In this document: positions 54,337 to 62,464 of the stretch, piece by piece
Layout: every line of letters begins with the position of its first letter
Position numbering within the stretch: position 1 is the first letter of the stretch
Source of the DNA: Pseudomonadales bacterium
Lineage (GTDB): Bacteria > Pseudomonadota > Gammaproteobacteria > Pseudomonadales > Azotimanducaceae
NCBI GenBank assembly: GCA_016779325.1
Contig: JADHNU010000004.1
Location: 1 to 64,000 of the forward strand
DNA: 64,000 nt
Direction of reading: 5' to 3'
The notes under the pieces: generated by a model
The model's database searches: none
What the model saw: the letters and a program-made list of their open reading frames with translations, nothing else
What the model was told of the DNA's origin: nothing
Program-made: the position numbers and the translations under genes

Positions 54337-54373
54337 AAAGGCCGAGCCTTCGCACGAAGGCTCGGCCTTTTCT
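54337..54373. terminator. Bidirectional terminator between rne and murB
   Basis: Near-perfect 16-bp stem (54337-54352 with 54355-54370) flanked by A and T runs, only 3 nt after the rne stop and 17 nt from the murB stop. Confidence 0.88.
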
Positions 54374-54390
54374 CCCGTACCGCCTCGCAG

Positions 54391-55389
54391 TCACAGCATC
54401 AACGGCTCGCGCTCCAAGCGAACGCCGTAGCGTGCATAGACGCTCGCCTGGACCGAACCCGCAAGCCAAAGCACGTCTGCGCGCGTCGCGCCACCATAGT
54501 TCACCAGCACTAGCGCATGACGCTGGGCCATTCCCACGGGGCCACGACGGCGCCCACGCCACCCCGCGGACTCGATCAGCTGCGCAGCCGACAGCTTGCC
54601 GCCAGTTCGCTCATAGCGGTCCATGGCCAGCGCTGGCGCGCGAGCCTGCAGGCGCGCCCAAGCCGCCTGAGCAAGCACGGGGTTCTTAAAAAAGCTCCCA
54701 ACGTTCGGGTATTGGTGCCAATCGGGCAGTTTCTCGCGACGAAGGGCCCGAATCGCCGCAGACAGGTGAAGCGGCCGCAGCGCTGCCTCCGACACCCTCA
54801 AGGTTTCGAGCCGCTCGCGTACGCCGTCGTAATGAAGCCTGGCCGTGCCTTTAAGGTGAAGGCGGAGGCGAAGGGACAGGATGCAGTAGGCCCCGGGTTG
54901 GCGACGAAAAAGGGAATCGCGATAGGCAAAGGCGGCCTGAGCACGGGACCAGCGCGCGATCTGCCCCGTGCGCAGATCGAGCACCTCAAGGGCCTCGATC
55001 ACCTCGTCCAGGCTCTGCCCATAGGCGCCCACGTTCTGCACCGGCGCCGCTCCGATCGTTCCGGGAATGGCCGCCAGGTTCTCCATGCCCCACAGCCCCG
55101 CTTCCCCAACGCTGTGGACGAGCGCATCGAGCCCTACGCCCCCAAAAACCTCAACGCGCCCGTGCCGCTCAAGGCGTGGGGCCGGCGCCGCCAGGCGCCA
55201 CACCACCCCCCTCAAGCGCGGCGGCAGCAAAACATTGGACCCCCCGCCCAGCACGGTGAGGCGCAGGCCCTGCCCCCGCAGGGACCGCCAGCTCGCCGTC
55301 GCCTCGGAAAGGGAGCGAATCGTTACGCCATGATCAGCAAGGCAGGGAAGGCCTAGGGTGTTGGCGCAGGTCAGATCTAGGGGCCGCAT
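54391..55389 (-). CDS. murB: UDP-N-acetylenolpyruvoylglucosamine reductase
   Basis: 332 aa, type I MurB (E. coli length 342). FAD-binding VLGGGSNVLLP, NLAAIPGTIGAAPVQNVGAYGQ, FAYRDSLFR, the catalytic Ser in NVGSFFKNP and the C-terminal Glu in LEREP. Reduces the enolpyruvyl group in the second step of peptidoglycan precursor synthesis. ATG at 55389 is preferred to a GTG three codons upstream. It lies apart from kdsB because an SDR gene and the UGSC selenoprotein are in between. Confidence 0.95.
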   Translation of the reverse strand: MRPLDLTCANTLGLPCLADHGVTIRSLSEATASWRSLRGQGLRLTVLGGGSNVLLPPRLRGVVWRLAAPAPRLERHGRVEVFGGVGLDALVHSVGEAGLWGMENLAAIPGTIGAAPVQNVGAYGQSLDEVIEALEVLDLRTGQIARWSRAQAAFAYRDSLFRRQPGAYCILSLRLRLHLKGTARLHYDGVRERLETLRVSEAALRPLHLSAAIRALRREKLPDWHQYPNVGSFFKNPVLAQAAWARLQARAPALAMDRYERTGGKLSAAQLIESAGWRGRRRGPVGMAQRHALVLVNYGGATRADVLWLAGSVQASVYARYGVRLEREPLML

Positions 55390-55467
55390 GGGGTACACTT
55401 AGGGGGACCGTTCGGCGCCGACGACGGCGAAACGGACTTGTCCATTCGCAAGGGAGAGATGCGTGCA

Positions 55468-56238
55468 ATGAAGCTTGAGAACAAAGTGGCCGTCATTACG
55501 GGCGGTGCCTCGGGTTTGGGTCGTGCGACCGCCGAGAAGGTTATCGCAGCGGGCGGCAGGGTCGCCATTTTCGATCTGAATGAGAAACTCGCGACGGCTA
55601 CGGCGGAAGCCCTGGGCGCCTCCGCCAAAGCCTTTGCCGTGAACGTTGCGGAAGAAGACTCCGTGAAAGCGGCCATCGCCGGCACCCTCGAGGCCTTCGG
55701 AGCCATTCACATCAACGTCAACTGCGCCGGGATAGGCGCGGCGGCGCGCACTCTGGGGAAAGACGGCGCCATGCCCCTCTCCACCTTCAATTTCGTGCTC
55801 GGCGTTAACCTCATCGGCACCTTCAACGTGCTGCGCCTCTGCGCCGAAGCCATGGCAAAGAACAACCCCGATGACGAAGACGGGGAACGCGGCGTGATCA
55901 TCAACACCGCCTCCGTGGCCGCCTTCGACGGCCAGATCGGCCAGGCCGCCTACAGCGCTTCCAAGGCCGGGGTAGCGGGCATGACCCTGCCCATCGCCCG
56001 CGACCTGTCCCGCACCGGCGTTCGGGTAAACACCATTGCCCCGGGGATTTTCGAGACCCCCATGATGATGGGCGCACCGGATCAGGTCCGCATGCCCCTC
56101 ATCGATATGGTTCAGTTCCCCAAGCGCCTCGGCAACGCGCCCGAGTTCGCGGCCCTGGCCGTGCACATCATGGAAAATACCTACCTGAACGGCGAAACCA
56201 TTCGCCTGGACGGTGGTATTCGGATGCAGCCGAAGTAA
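55468..56238 (+). CDS. SDR family, 3-hydroxyacyl-CoA dehydrogenase type 2-like
   Basis: 256 aa. ITGGASGLGRATAEKV, NCAGIGAAART, catalytic Ser-Tyr-Lys in TASVAAFDGQIGQAAYSASKAG, and the YLNGETIRLDGGIRM tail typical of the HSD17B10/type 2 hydroxyacyl-CoA dehydrogenase group of beta-oxidation. The ATG at 55468 is preferred because AGGGAG is 11 nt upstream, while the ATG at 55459 is too close to it. Converges on the UGSC gene. Confidence 0.88.
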   Translation: MKLENKVAVITGGASGLGRATAEKVIAAGGRVAIFDLNEKLATATAEALGASAKAFAVNVAEEDSVKAAIAGTLEAFGAIHINVNCAGIGAAARTLGKDGAMPLSTFNFVLGVNLIGTFNVLRLCAEAMAKNNPDDEDGERGVIINTASVAAFDGQIGQAAYSASKAGVAGMTLPIARDLSRTGVRVNTIAPGIFETPMMMGAPDQVRMPLIDMVQFPKRLGNAPEFAALAVHIMENTYLNGETIRLDGGIRMQPK

Positions 56239-56248
56239 GCCACTCGCG

Positions 56249-56274
56249 CAGGCACCGGCTTAGGCCGGTGCCTG
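56249..56274. terminator. Hairpin between SDR and UGSC genes (possible terminator)
   Basis: Perfect 11-bp stem CAGGCACCGGC / GCCGGTGCCTG with a 4-nt loop. The selenoprotein TAA stop lies in the loop. There is no clear T-run on either strand, so it may act mainly as an mRNA 3'-end stabiliser. Confidence 0.5.
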
Positions 56275-56787
56275 TAAGTTCCCCAGAATTTCCGCCCAGG
56301 CCGCTTCCGCCAGCGCTTCCATTTCCTCATCCGTTCGGTCCTGAATGGGATGCGGCACAAAGCATCGCCGGGCCGGAAAGGCGAGCGCTTCCGCCTGCAC
56401 TTCCGCCGCTTCCACAAAGGCCGAGGAGGCCAGGAAGGCACCGGGAATGCCGCGCTGATCAAGATCCCGCAGGTCATGCAGACTGCACGACGTACAAGAG
56501 CCTCAATCAGCCAGCGCTTCCAGCACCAAATCGCACTCGTCGGCAATCTGCTGACGCAAGGCCGTAGGCGCCGGCCGGGTGAAGGTGGGCTTGCTATAGC
56601 GCCGCACCGTCGCGCCTGCCGCCTTCAACTTCTCCTCCACGCGATTTAGAAAGACATCGCCCCGAGGCTTCGAGATATCCAAAAGCGCCACCACCTTCCC
56701 CTGCACGGACATCGGCAGGGCAAGGGGCGCCCGCGCCGCGGGACTGCTCTCCCCCGTGGGGTCCATCACCACAAAACTGGACGTCAT
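56260..56787 (-). CDS. UGSC-family selenoprotein (TGA decoded as selenocysteine at residue 95)
   Basis: 175 aa if the TGA at 56503-56505 is read as selenocysteine; a naive reading stops after 94 aa. Beyond the TGA the frame stays open for 80 sense codons and reads GSCTSCSLHDLRDLDQRGIP, then a segment ending AEILGNLQAPA and TAA. The U-G-S-C motif, the following SxHD, RGIP and FVPHPI stretches match the known UGSC-like (seleno)protein family, first reported from marine metagenome surveys, where other members have Cys in place of Sec. The ATG at 56787 is preceded by GAGGAGGG. A SECIS-like hairpin lies 11 nt after the TGA. U95, C98 and C101 suggest a redox role; the substrate is unknown. Last gene of the operon with the thioredoxin-fold protein. 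Confidence 0.85.
56473..56491 (-). other. Bacterial SECIS-like hairpin for the UGSC gene
   Basis: On the minus strand, GUCGUGC pairs with GCAUGAC (one G-U pair) around the loop AGUCU. The stem starts 11 nt after the UGA and the loop is about 18-19 nt from it. E. coli fdhF has the same 11-nt spacing and a G/U-containing apical loop read by SelB. The G-U in the loop fits that requirement. Confidence 0.7.
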
Positions 56788-56816
56788 CAAGCGCCCTCCT
56801 CTTTTGAACTCACCAC

Positions 56817-58226
56817 CTACAAACGAATCTCATGGGTCACGGGGCTGCTACCAATCGTTCCGCTCGCCCCCCAACCGCCAATCACGGCGGAAAACATGCC
56901 CGCTTCCCCACCGGCGCGCACAAGGCGAAGGCCGCCCTCGCGAAATTTCTCGAAGCTTCGCTTAGCCAGCGCCGGCGGCAAGCCCTCCTCCATGCCGCCC
57001 GCGCCGCGAATCAGTTCCGTGCCGGGCCGAGTCAGATCGGCCCGCAGGGCCGCCAGCACCTGCGCCTTGCTCCAGCCCGCGTCGTGGAAAACCCGCGCGT
57101 GCTCCGGGGAAATGACCAGGAAGGCGTCGGCAGCCTGAACCATCTTGGGGTGCGAGACCACCTTAAGGGCCTCCGCGAAGGATCGGCAGAGGGGCTCGGG
57201 GGTGCGAGCCTTTTGATCGACGATGCCCTGCACGCCGTCGGCCGCAAAGAGGGTAACGCTATTGGCGTTCCGGGCCAGGCCCGCATCCTCATTCAAGTTT
57301 TGCCATTGGGGATCGTCGTCTTCGGCAAAGCAAAAGGTGTATTTACCTGGGTTACCCAGGGTGGCGCGATCCACCCCCTGGGGACGGCCACCGCCGACAT
57401 TGCGAATCACCAGCTGCAGGGCCCGACCGATGGTGGCATTCGCCCGATTGCCCTGCCCCAGCGCGTTGCCCTTGCTGTTCATGCCCAGCGCCCGGGCGAT
57501 GGGGCCACACACCACCACCATGGGGCCAGAAAAATAGGTGGTCGCTAAAAGTCCGTGCATGCAGAAGGGCGGCAGCAAGGCAGCCTCCACGGTGGCCACC
57601 ACCACGGGAAGGTATTCGGGCTTGCAACCAGCCAGCACGGCGTTCACCGCAACCTTCTCCACGGTGACGGGCACGAGATTCGGCGGCACTTCGCCGAGCA
57701 CTTCCCTCGGATCGCGGGTGGTGCCCTCCAGCATGCGCGCCACGCGCTCCGGCGTCGGCGGCACCACAGGGAGGCCGTCCGTCCAGCCACGGTCAAAGAG
57801 GGCCTCCTGCACGTCCTCTTCCACCCCAAGGGTGATGCGGCGGGACGCTAAACGCTGGGCGCGGAGCCGCTCCCCATGGGGCGGTGTCACGGAAAGGGAA
57901 GCGCACCCGGGCCGCAGAGCCGGCAGGTCTGCCCCCAGGGCGCTATCGCCGACGAGGCCTTGCCAAGCGCTGCGCTCCCAGCCTTCACAGCGGCCCGTCT
58001 CGATCCCACCGTCGAAGGCAAGCAGCGCGGGCACGATTTCTATCCCCAGGTCGAAGGAACGCTCGAGACTGCCGTCGTACTCCACCCCCGGCACCGCGGG
58101 AAAGGCCGGGTCGTCCTGGGTGAGCAGCGTGACGTCGCCCCGGCCCGCCAAGGTCTCCAATACCGGGAGTACCAGCTGACAGGTGGGACAATCCGCCTTC
58201 ACCACCACGAGATACGATTGGCTCAC
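56817..58226 (-). CDS. Thioredoxin-fold protein with a large uncharacterised C-terminal domain
   Basis: 469 aa. The first about 75 residues are thioredoxin-like: YLVVVKADCPTCQLVLPVL (CPTC at about 13-16), then IVPALLAFDGG. The remaining about 350 residues form a domain I do not recognise, starting near GVEEDVQEALFDRGWTDGLPVV. It is Gly-rich and contains Cys residues (LAGCKPEYL, PPFCMHGLL, VVVCGPIARALGMNSKGNA) and a Gly-rich end (GGWGASGTIG). GTG at 58226 overlaps the kdsB stop (GTGA). It lies 29 nt before the UGSC selenoprotein gene, so it is the best candidate redox partner. Confidence 0.75.
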   Translation of the reverse strand: MSQSYLVVVKADCPTCQLVLPVLETLAGRGDVTLLTQDDPAFPAVPGVEYDGSLERSFDLGIEIVPALLAFDGGIETGRCEGWERSAWQGLVGDSALGADLPALRPGCASLSVTPPHGERLRAQRLASRRITLGVEEDVQEALFDRGWTDGLPVVPPTPERVARMLEGTTRDPREVLGEVPPNLVPVTVEKVAVNAVLAGCKPEYLPVVVATVEAALLPPFCMHGLLATTYFSGPMVVVCGPIARALGMNSKGNALGQGNRANATIGRALQLVIRNVGGGRPQGVDRATLGNPGKYTFCFAEDDDPQWQNLNEDAGLARNANSVTLFAADGVQGIVDQKARTPEPLCRSFAEALKVVSHPKMVQAADAFLVISPEHARVFHDAGWSKAQVLAALRADLTRPGTELIRGAGGMEEGLPPALAKRSFEKFREGGLRLVRAGGEAGMFSAVIGGWGASGTIGSSPVTHEIRL

Positions 58227-59008
58227 GAGCGATCCCCTCCAAGCTCGGCCCACTGCGCCTGCAAGCGGGCAAGGTCCTCGGGCGTATCCACGCCGCCGGG
58301 CACGGGCGCGCAGGCCGCGGCCACATGAATTGCCTCACCATAGGCAAGCACGCGCAGCTGCTCAAGGGATTCGAGGCGTTCGAGGGGCGCTGGGGGCCAG
58401 GCCACAAAGCGCTGAAGGAGGCCAACGCGGTAAGCATAAAGGCCCAGGTGCCGCCAAACCGGTGAGGGCAAAGCCTGCTCCCCTTGCGTTGCCGCCGCAT
58501 CCCGGGGCCAGGGAATGGGCGCTCGAGAGAAATACAGGGCGAGCCCCGCTTCGTTCATGACCACCTTCACCACGCTCGGATCTCGGAAGGCCTCGGGGGT
58601 GGTGATGGGCTCACAAAGCGTGGCCATGGCCGCGCCCGAGTGGGCGAGATTAGCGGCCACCTGCCGGAGCACGGCCGCGGGGACGCAAGGTTCATCGCCC
58701 TGGAGATTGACCACGATGGTCTCCGCGGCCCAGCCCCGCCGTCGCGCCACCTCTTCGATGCGGTCGGTGCCGGAGACGTGGTCCGGGTTGGTCAATTCCA
58801 CCTCCGCACCGTAGTCCCGGGCCACGGCTTCGATGCGCGCATCGTCAGTGGCAACGACCACGCTCTCGGCCCCCGCCGCCAGCGCGCGACGCCAGGCCTG
58901 GATCACCATGGGGGCATCCCCAAGCGGGGCCAGGGGCTTGCCCGGGAGCCGGCTCGAGCCATAGCGCGCGGGAATGACAATATGAAAGGGAACCTCAGGG
59001 CTTGCCAC
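58223..59008 (-). CDS. kdsB: 3-deoxy-manno-octulosonate cytidylyltransferase
   Basis: 261 aa. Nucleotide-binding IPARYGSSRLPGKPL, VVATDD, SGTDRIEEV, VNLQGDEP and YFSRAPIPWPRD are intact. Activates KDO as CMP-KDO for lipid A-core assembly, so the organism should make LPS. GTG start overlaps the exbD stop by 14 nt. lpxK, commonly between exbD and kdsB, is missing here. Confidence 0.94.
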   Translation of the reverse strand: MASPEVPFHIVIPARYGSSRLPGKPLAPLGDAPMVIQAWRRALAAGAESVVVATDDARIEAVARDYGAEVELTNPDHVSGTDRIEEVARRRGWAAETIVVNLQGDEPCVPAAVLRQVAANLAHSGAAMATLCEPITTPEAFRDPSVVKVVMNEAGLALYFSRAPIPWPRDAAATQGEQALPSPVWRHLGLYAYRVGLLQRFVAWPPAPLERLESLEQLRVLAYGEAIHVAAACAPVPGGVDTPEDLARLQAQWAELGGDRS

Positions 59009-59423
59009 GCGTCGGCGCCTCCGCCAATTGGGTTTCTAAACTTAGCGCGGTAAAGCCCGCAACTTCCGCTAGGGTGAGCACGGCCACCACCTGCCCGTGA
59101 TCGATGCGCCGGTCCGCCGCCAATACCAAGGGGCCCGGGGCGCTTGCCCGGGCTTGCCGAAGGGCCGCCAAGCGGCCGGTTTCGTCCTCGGGCAGCAGGG
59201 TCCCGGAGAGGGTCAGGGCCCCTTCATGGCTCAGCACCAAGCGCACCGTACCCGCTTCTTCATCTAGCACATCGCCCCCCTTCGCCGGCTCAAAGGCGAA
59301 GCCGGCAGGCACCTCGGGAAAGCGGCTGGCCACCATAAAAAATACGAGCAGCAGGAACAGAACGTCGACCAAGGGCGCCAGTTCCAGTGCCGGCGCATCG
59401 GGACGGCGCCGAGGAAACCTCAC
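58995..59423 (-). CDS. exbD: ExbD/TolR-family biopolymer transport protein
   Basis: 142 aa. One N-terminal membrane helix containing the essential Asp (LVDVLFLLLVFFMV), then a periplasmic domain. Works with ExbB and TonB to energise outer-membrane transport. GTG start coupled to the exbB stop (GTGA). Confidence 0.9.
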   Translation of the reverse strand: MRFPRRRPDAPALELAPLVDVLFLLLVFFMVASRFPEVPAGFAFEPAKGGDVLDEEAGTVRLVLSHEGALTLSGTLLPEDETGRLAALRQARASAPGPLVLAADRRIDHGQVVAVLTLAEVAGFTALSLETQLAEAPTRGKP

Positions 59424-59998
59424 GGGCCCGTTTCCTCGGCCACGAGGGGCGCCACCGCCGTTTCGAGCTGCTGCATCAGCTCATCAACCCGTCGGGAAAG
59501 AAGGCGGTGTGCCGTTAGGGTGGGAATAGCAATGGCAAGGCCCGTCGCCGTACTGATGAGCGCGGCCCCAATGCCGCCCGCCAGGAGGGCCCCGGCGCCG
59601 GAGGCCAGGGCATCGAGGCTCGAGAACACCTCAATCATGCCGAGCACCGTGCCAAGCATGCCCAGCAGCGGCGTGACCATGGCCAGAATCCCCAAGAGCG
59701 TCAGATAGCGCTCCAGGTGCTGAAGCTCCTGCGCCGCCTGCTGCTCAAGAGCGCCCTTCACCGCCGCGCCCCCCCGGCCCCGCTGGGCCGCCGCCGCGGC
59801 CAGGAGCCGACCGAGGGGGCTCGTCGCGAGATCTCCGCCGAGCCTAAGCCCCGGGCTTCCCCCGGTCCGCAGCGCAAGCGGAAGCACCCGGGCCGTGCGC
59901 AGGGCGTAAAGGCGTTCGAAGATCAGCCCCAGGGCCAGCACGGAAGCCAGGCCCAGGGGCAGCATGGTGGGACCGCCCTGTTGCAACAATTCAAGCAT
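59420..59998 (-). CDS. exbB: ExbB/TolQ-family biopolymer transport protein
   Basis: 192 aa, three membrane helices. LGLIFERLYALRTARVLPL near the start, then LGILAMVTPLLGMLGTVLGMIEVF and GIGAALISTATGLAIAIPTLTAH, both family signatures. The ATG at 59998 overlaps the upstream FAD-oxidase gene by 8 nt; a longer frame exists but has no SD. Confidence 0.9.
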   Translation of the reverse strand: MLELLQQGGPTMLPLGLASVLALGLIFERLYALRTARVLPLALRTGGSPGLRLGGDLATSPLGRLLAAAAAQRGRGGAAVKGALEQQAAQELQHLERYLTLLGILAMVTPLLGMLGTVLGMIEVFSSLDALASGAGALLAGGIGAALISTATGLAIAIPTLTAHRLLSRRVDELMQQLETAVAPLVAEETGP

Positions 59999-61172
59999 GG
60001 TTGGGGGCACCGAAAAGGGGCGCGAGGCCCGCCGTGAGGAATCGCCCCTCTGGATCGAGGCGCGCGCGAAGGGCCCGGAAGCGGTCCAGGCCGGCGCCAT
60101 AGGCGGCCTCAAACTCCTGGCGAGACCAGGAAAACCGCTTGCCCCAGTGGGGCCGGCCCCCGTGGGCCTTAAAAATGGGCTCTACCAGATCAAACAGGGG
60201 CGCGAAGGGTCGACGGGCATCCTGATGCACGGAGATGGCGGCCACGCGCTGTCCCCCGGTGGGCGATAACCACCCCTCATCGCCCGCGACAAGGCGATAT
60301 TCCACGGGCCAGGGCAGCTTCGGAAAGGTGCTCAGGATCGCCGAGCGCAGCGCGCGAAAGCAGGCCGGGCCTGCTGCCACGGGGACCGAGTACTCCATTT
60401 CGTTGAAGCGCGCCGATCGGTCGCTGGGGAAGACGGCCCAGGACGGCCCCCAGCGGGTGCCCTCTTCCCCAAAGGCCAGGGGCGTCAGGCGGGAGGTGCG
60501 CGGGATGGGGATTTCCCGGAGCTGCTTAAAAAGCGTTTCGTCCGTGGCTGGCACCCACCAAAACTCCCCATGGCGCTGAGCGCGCAGGCGGGCGTGCTGT
60601 CCCTCGAAGAGGGCCTCGAAGGGCACCCCTTGATTGCGCTCCAGCAGGCCATAGGCGGGGCGCAGGCGCAGGGCCACGGCGGTGATCAAGCCCAGCGCGC
60701 CCAGATGAATGCGGGCCCCCGCTAGGACGTCCGAATCGCTTAGGACCTGCAGGGTCCCCGTGCCATCGATCAGGCGCAATCCGGTCACCGTTGCCGCAAG
60801 GGACGGTAGGGCCCATCCCGTGCCATGGGTGCCGGTGCCAAGCGCCCCAGCGAGGCTCTGGCGATCGATATCGCCTTGGTTCGCCAGCGCCAACCCCCTG
60901 CCGGCGAGCTTCGGGCCCAGGTCCGCCAGCCGTTGTCCGGCGCCCAGCCATAGCTGTCCCCCCGCCTCGGCTACGCCGTCAAAGGCATCGAGGCTCAGGA
61001 GCTGGTCCCCCGCGCCCCAGAGCGGGGAAAAGCTATGCCCTGCCCCCACGGCGCGAAAGCGCTGCCCCCTGGGGGCGGCCCGAAGGCGGGCTTGAAGGGC
61101 GGCTTCCGTCCCCAGGGGCTCGCAATGGGCCTCGGGGAAAACCTGCGCGCCGGACCAGTTCGCCCAGGCCAT
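59991..61172 (-). CDS. FAD-linked oxidase, D-arabinono-1,4-lactone oxidase-like
   Basis: 393 aa, vanillyl-alcohol-oxidase fold. FAD-binding FRAVGAGHSFSPLW and GTGTHGTGW, and the substrate-site motif RPHWGKRFSW near the C-terminus, typical of aldonolactone/alditol oxidases. The ATG overlaps the previous stop by one base (TAATG). The substrate could be a sugar lactone or alditol; the flanking aldolase/racemase-like gene does not settle it. Confidence 0.85.
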   Translation of the reverse strand: MAWANWSGAQVFPEAHCEPLGTEAALQARLRAAPRGQRFRAVGAGHSFSPLWGAGDQLLSLDAFDGVAEAGGQLWLGAGQRLADLGPKLAGRGLALANQGDIDRQSLAGALGTGTHGTGWALPSLAATVTGLRLIDGTGTLQVLSDSDVLAGARIHLGALGLITAVALRLRPAYGLLERNQGVPFEALFEGQHARLRAQRHGEFWWVPATDETLFKQLREIPIPRTSRLTPLAFGEEGTRWGPSWAVFPSDRSARFNEMEYSVPVAAGPACFRALRSAILSTFPKLPWPVEYRLVAGDEGWLSPTGGQRVAAISVHQDARRPFAPLFDLVEPIFKAHGGRPHWGKRFSWSRQEFEAAYGAGLDRFRALRARLDPEGRFLTAGLAPLFGAPNHA

Positions 61173-62347
61173 TACCAGCTACCACCCCGGGCCGTAATGG
61201 GCCAAGCCTCGACGATCCAGGCGTTCCCATCTTCCACCCAGAGCCAGTCGTAGAGATTCACCGTGGGGTCGCAATGGGACACGCGCAAGCGCACCCGACT
61301 GCCAAGGGTCAGGCCCTCACAGGCCTCCCCAAAGCGGACAATGCCGTGCTCATCGCCGGCGAAGTAGAAACGCATGGCCGGATGGTCCAGCACCGCCGGG
61401 GTTGGGGTGGGCCAGAGGCTTTTCAGCCCCGCATCCACGGTGAGCGCCCCCGACCGCGGCTGGCTAATGGCAGTGGCATGCACGGTGAGGGCCGTTTCGA
61501 AGCTGTCGAGCAGCGTGCCTTCCGGGCCCTCAAGCACCCCGTACTCCTCGTCCATAAAAGCGTAGGAACCACACTGAAAATCCGTGTAGAGCCCCGCGGG
61601 GCCATCGTAGTGGATGCTGCCCGTACCCCCGCCGGTGAAGATCGGGGCCGCCACGCCCGCCTGCCGGGTTGCCTCCAGGAGCGCAAAGGCTGCCTCATGA
61701 TGGCCTTCGCAGGCAGCGCGGCGCGCCCCCTCCTCCTGGATATGCTGAACTTGCCCGGCGTAGTGCTGATAACCCTGAAAGGCGAGGGCCGGCGCGGCCA
61801 GGACCGCGTGCACCCGCGCTAGGGCCTCCGGACCGGGCGCGACCCCCGTACGCCCCATAGCCGGATCGAGGTCCACCAGCACGGGCATCACCACCCCCGC
61901 GGCCTGGGCCCGGACCCTTAAGGCTTCGATCCCCTCGAAGCTGTCGACCACGAGCGTGAGCTCGGCGCCCGCGGCGCGCAGGGCCACCATGCGATCGAGC
62001 GCCCCCGGCGCCAGCACCGGCGAGGTCACCAAAAGGGGCCCGAGCCCTGCGTGATGCATGACCTCCGCCTCCCGGGGCTTGGCGACGCAGAGGCCGATGG
62101 CCCCCGCCGCCAACTGACGCCGCGCCACCTCGGGGCATTTGTGCATTTTTCCGTGGGGGCGCAGCCCCACCCCAAAGCGCGCCACCAGGGCCGCCATGGC
62201 CTGGAGATTCCGCTCGAAAGCGGGAAGGGAGAGCACCAGCGCCGGGGTCGGCAAGGCGTCCCGGGGGAAGGGCTTTTCAAACACCTTGGGGGCGTGCGGG
62301 CCCCTAGGCCGGACCCCTTCCCAGGCCTCCGTTTGTGCTGTCGCCAT
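61172..62347 (-). CDS. D-threonine aldolase/alanine racemase N-terminal-type PLP enzyme
   Basis: 391 aa, fold-type III. PLP Lys in RPHGKMHKCPEVA, TGGGTGSIHYDGPAG, and the metal-binding C-terminal motif HCDPTVNLYDW (His and Cys). This is the D-threonine aldolase/D-hydroxyaspartate dehydratase group acting on beta-hydroxy-D-amino acids. The ATG at 62347 is preceded by GGGGAGAGG. First gene of the seven-gene minus-strand operon ending at the UGSC gene. Confidence 0.82.
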   Translation of the reverse strand: MATAQTEAWEGVRPRGPHAPKVFEKPFPRDALPTPALVLSLPAFERNLQAMAALVARFGVGLRPHGKMHKCPEVARRQLAAGAIGLCVAKPREAEVMHHAGLGPLLVTSPVLAPGALDRMVALRAAGAELTLVVDSFEGIEALRVRAQAAGVVMPVLVDLDPAMGRTGVAPGPEALARVHAVLAAPALAFQGYQHYAGQVQHIQEEGARRAACEGHHEAAFALLEATRQAGVAAPIFTGGGTGSIHYDGPAGLYTDFQCGSYAFMDEEYGVLEGPEGTLLDSFETALTVHATAISQPRSGALTVDAGLKSLWPTPTPAVLDHPAMRFYFAGDEHGIVRFGEACEGLTLGSRVRLRVSHCDPTVNLYDWLWVEDGNAWIVEAWPITARGGSW

Positions 62348-62464
62348 GCGCTGCCTCTCCCCTTGCTCAGCTTTGCCGTGCCCTTGGCGCGGCTCTTGCT
62401 TTATCCCCGTCGTCGGGGAGCAGAGCACATCGTTTACGCCTCGAATCGCAGAGAGTGCCAAGAC

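Noticed and set aside
56181-56546. Minus-strand frame of 121 codons across the UGSC gene's 3' part
   Set aside because: It is in a different frame from the UGSC reading, is rich in Arg and Trp and resembles no family; a shadow.
56503-56790. A complete 95-codon hypothetical protein ending at TGA
   Set aside because: The frame continues with conserved UGSC-family sequence and a SECIS-like hairpin, so I annotate the long selenoprotein instead.
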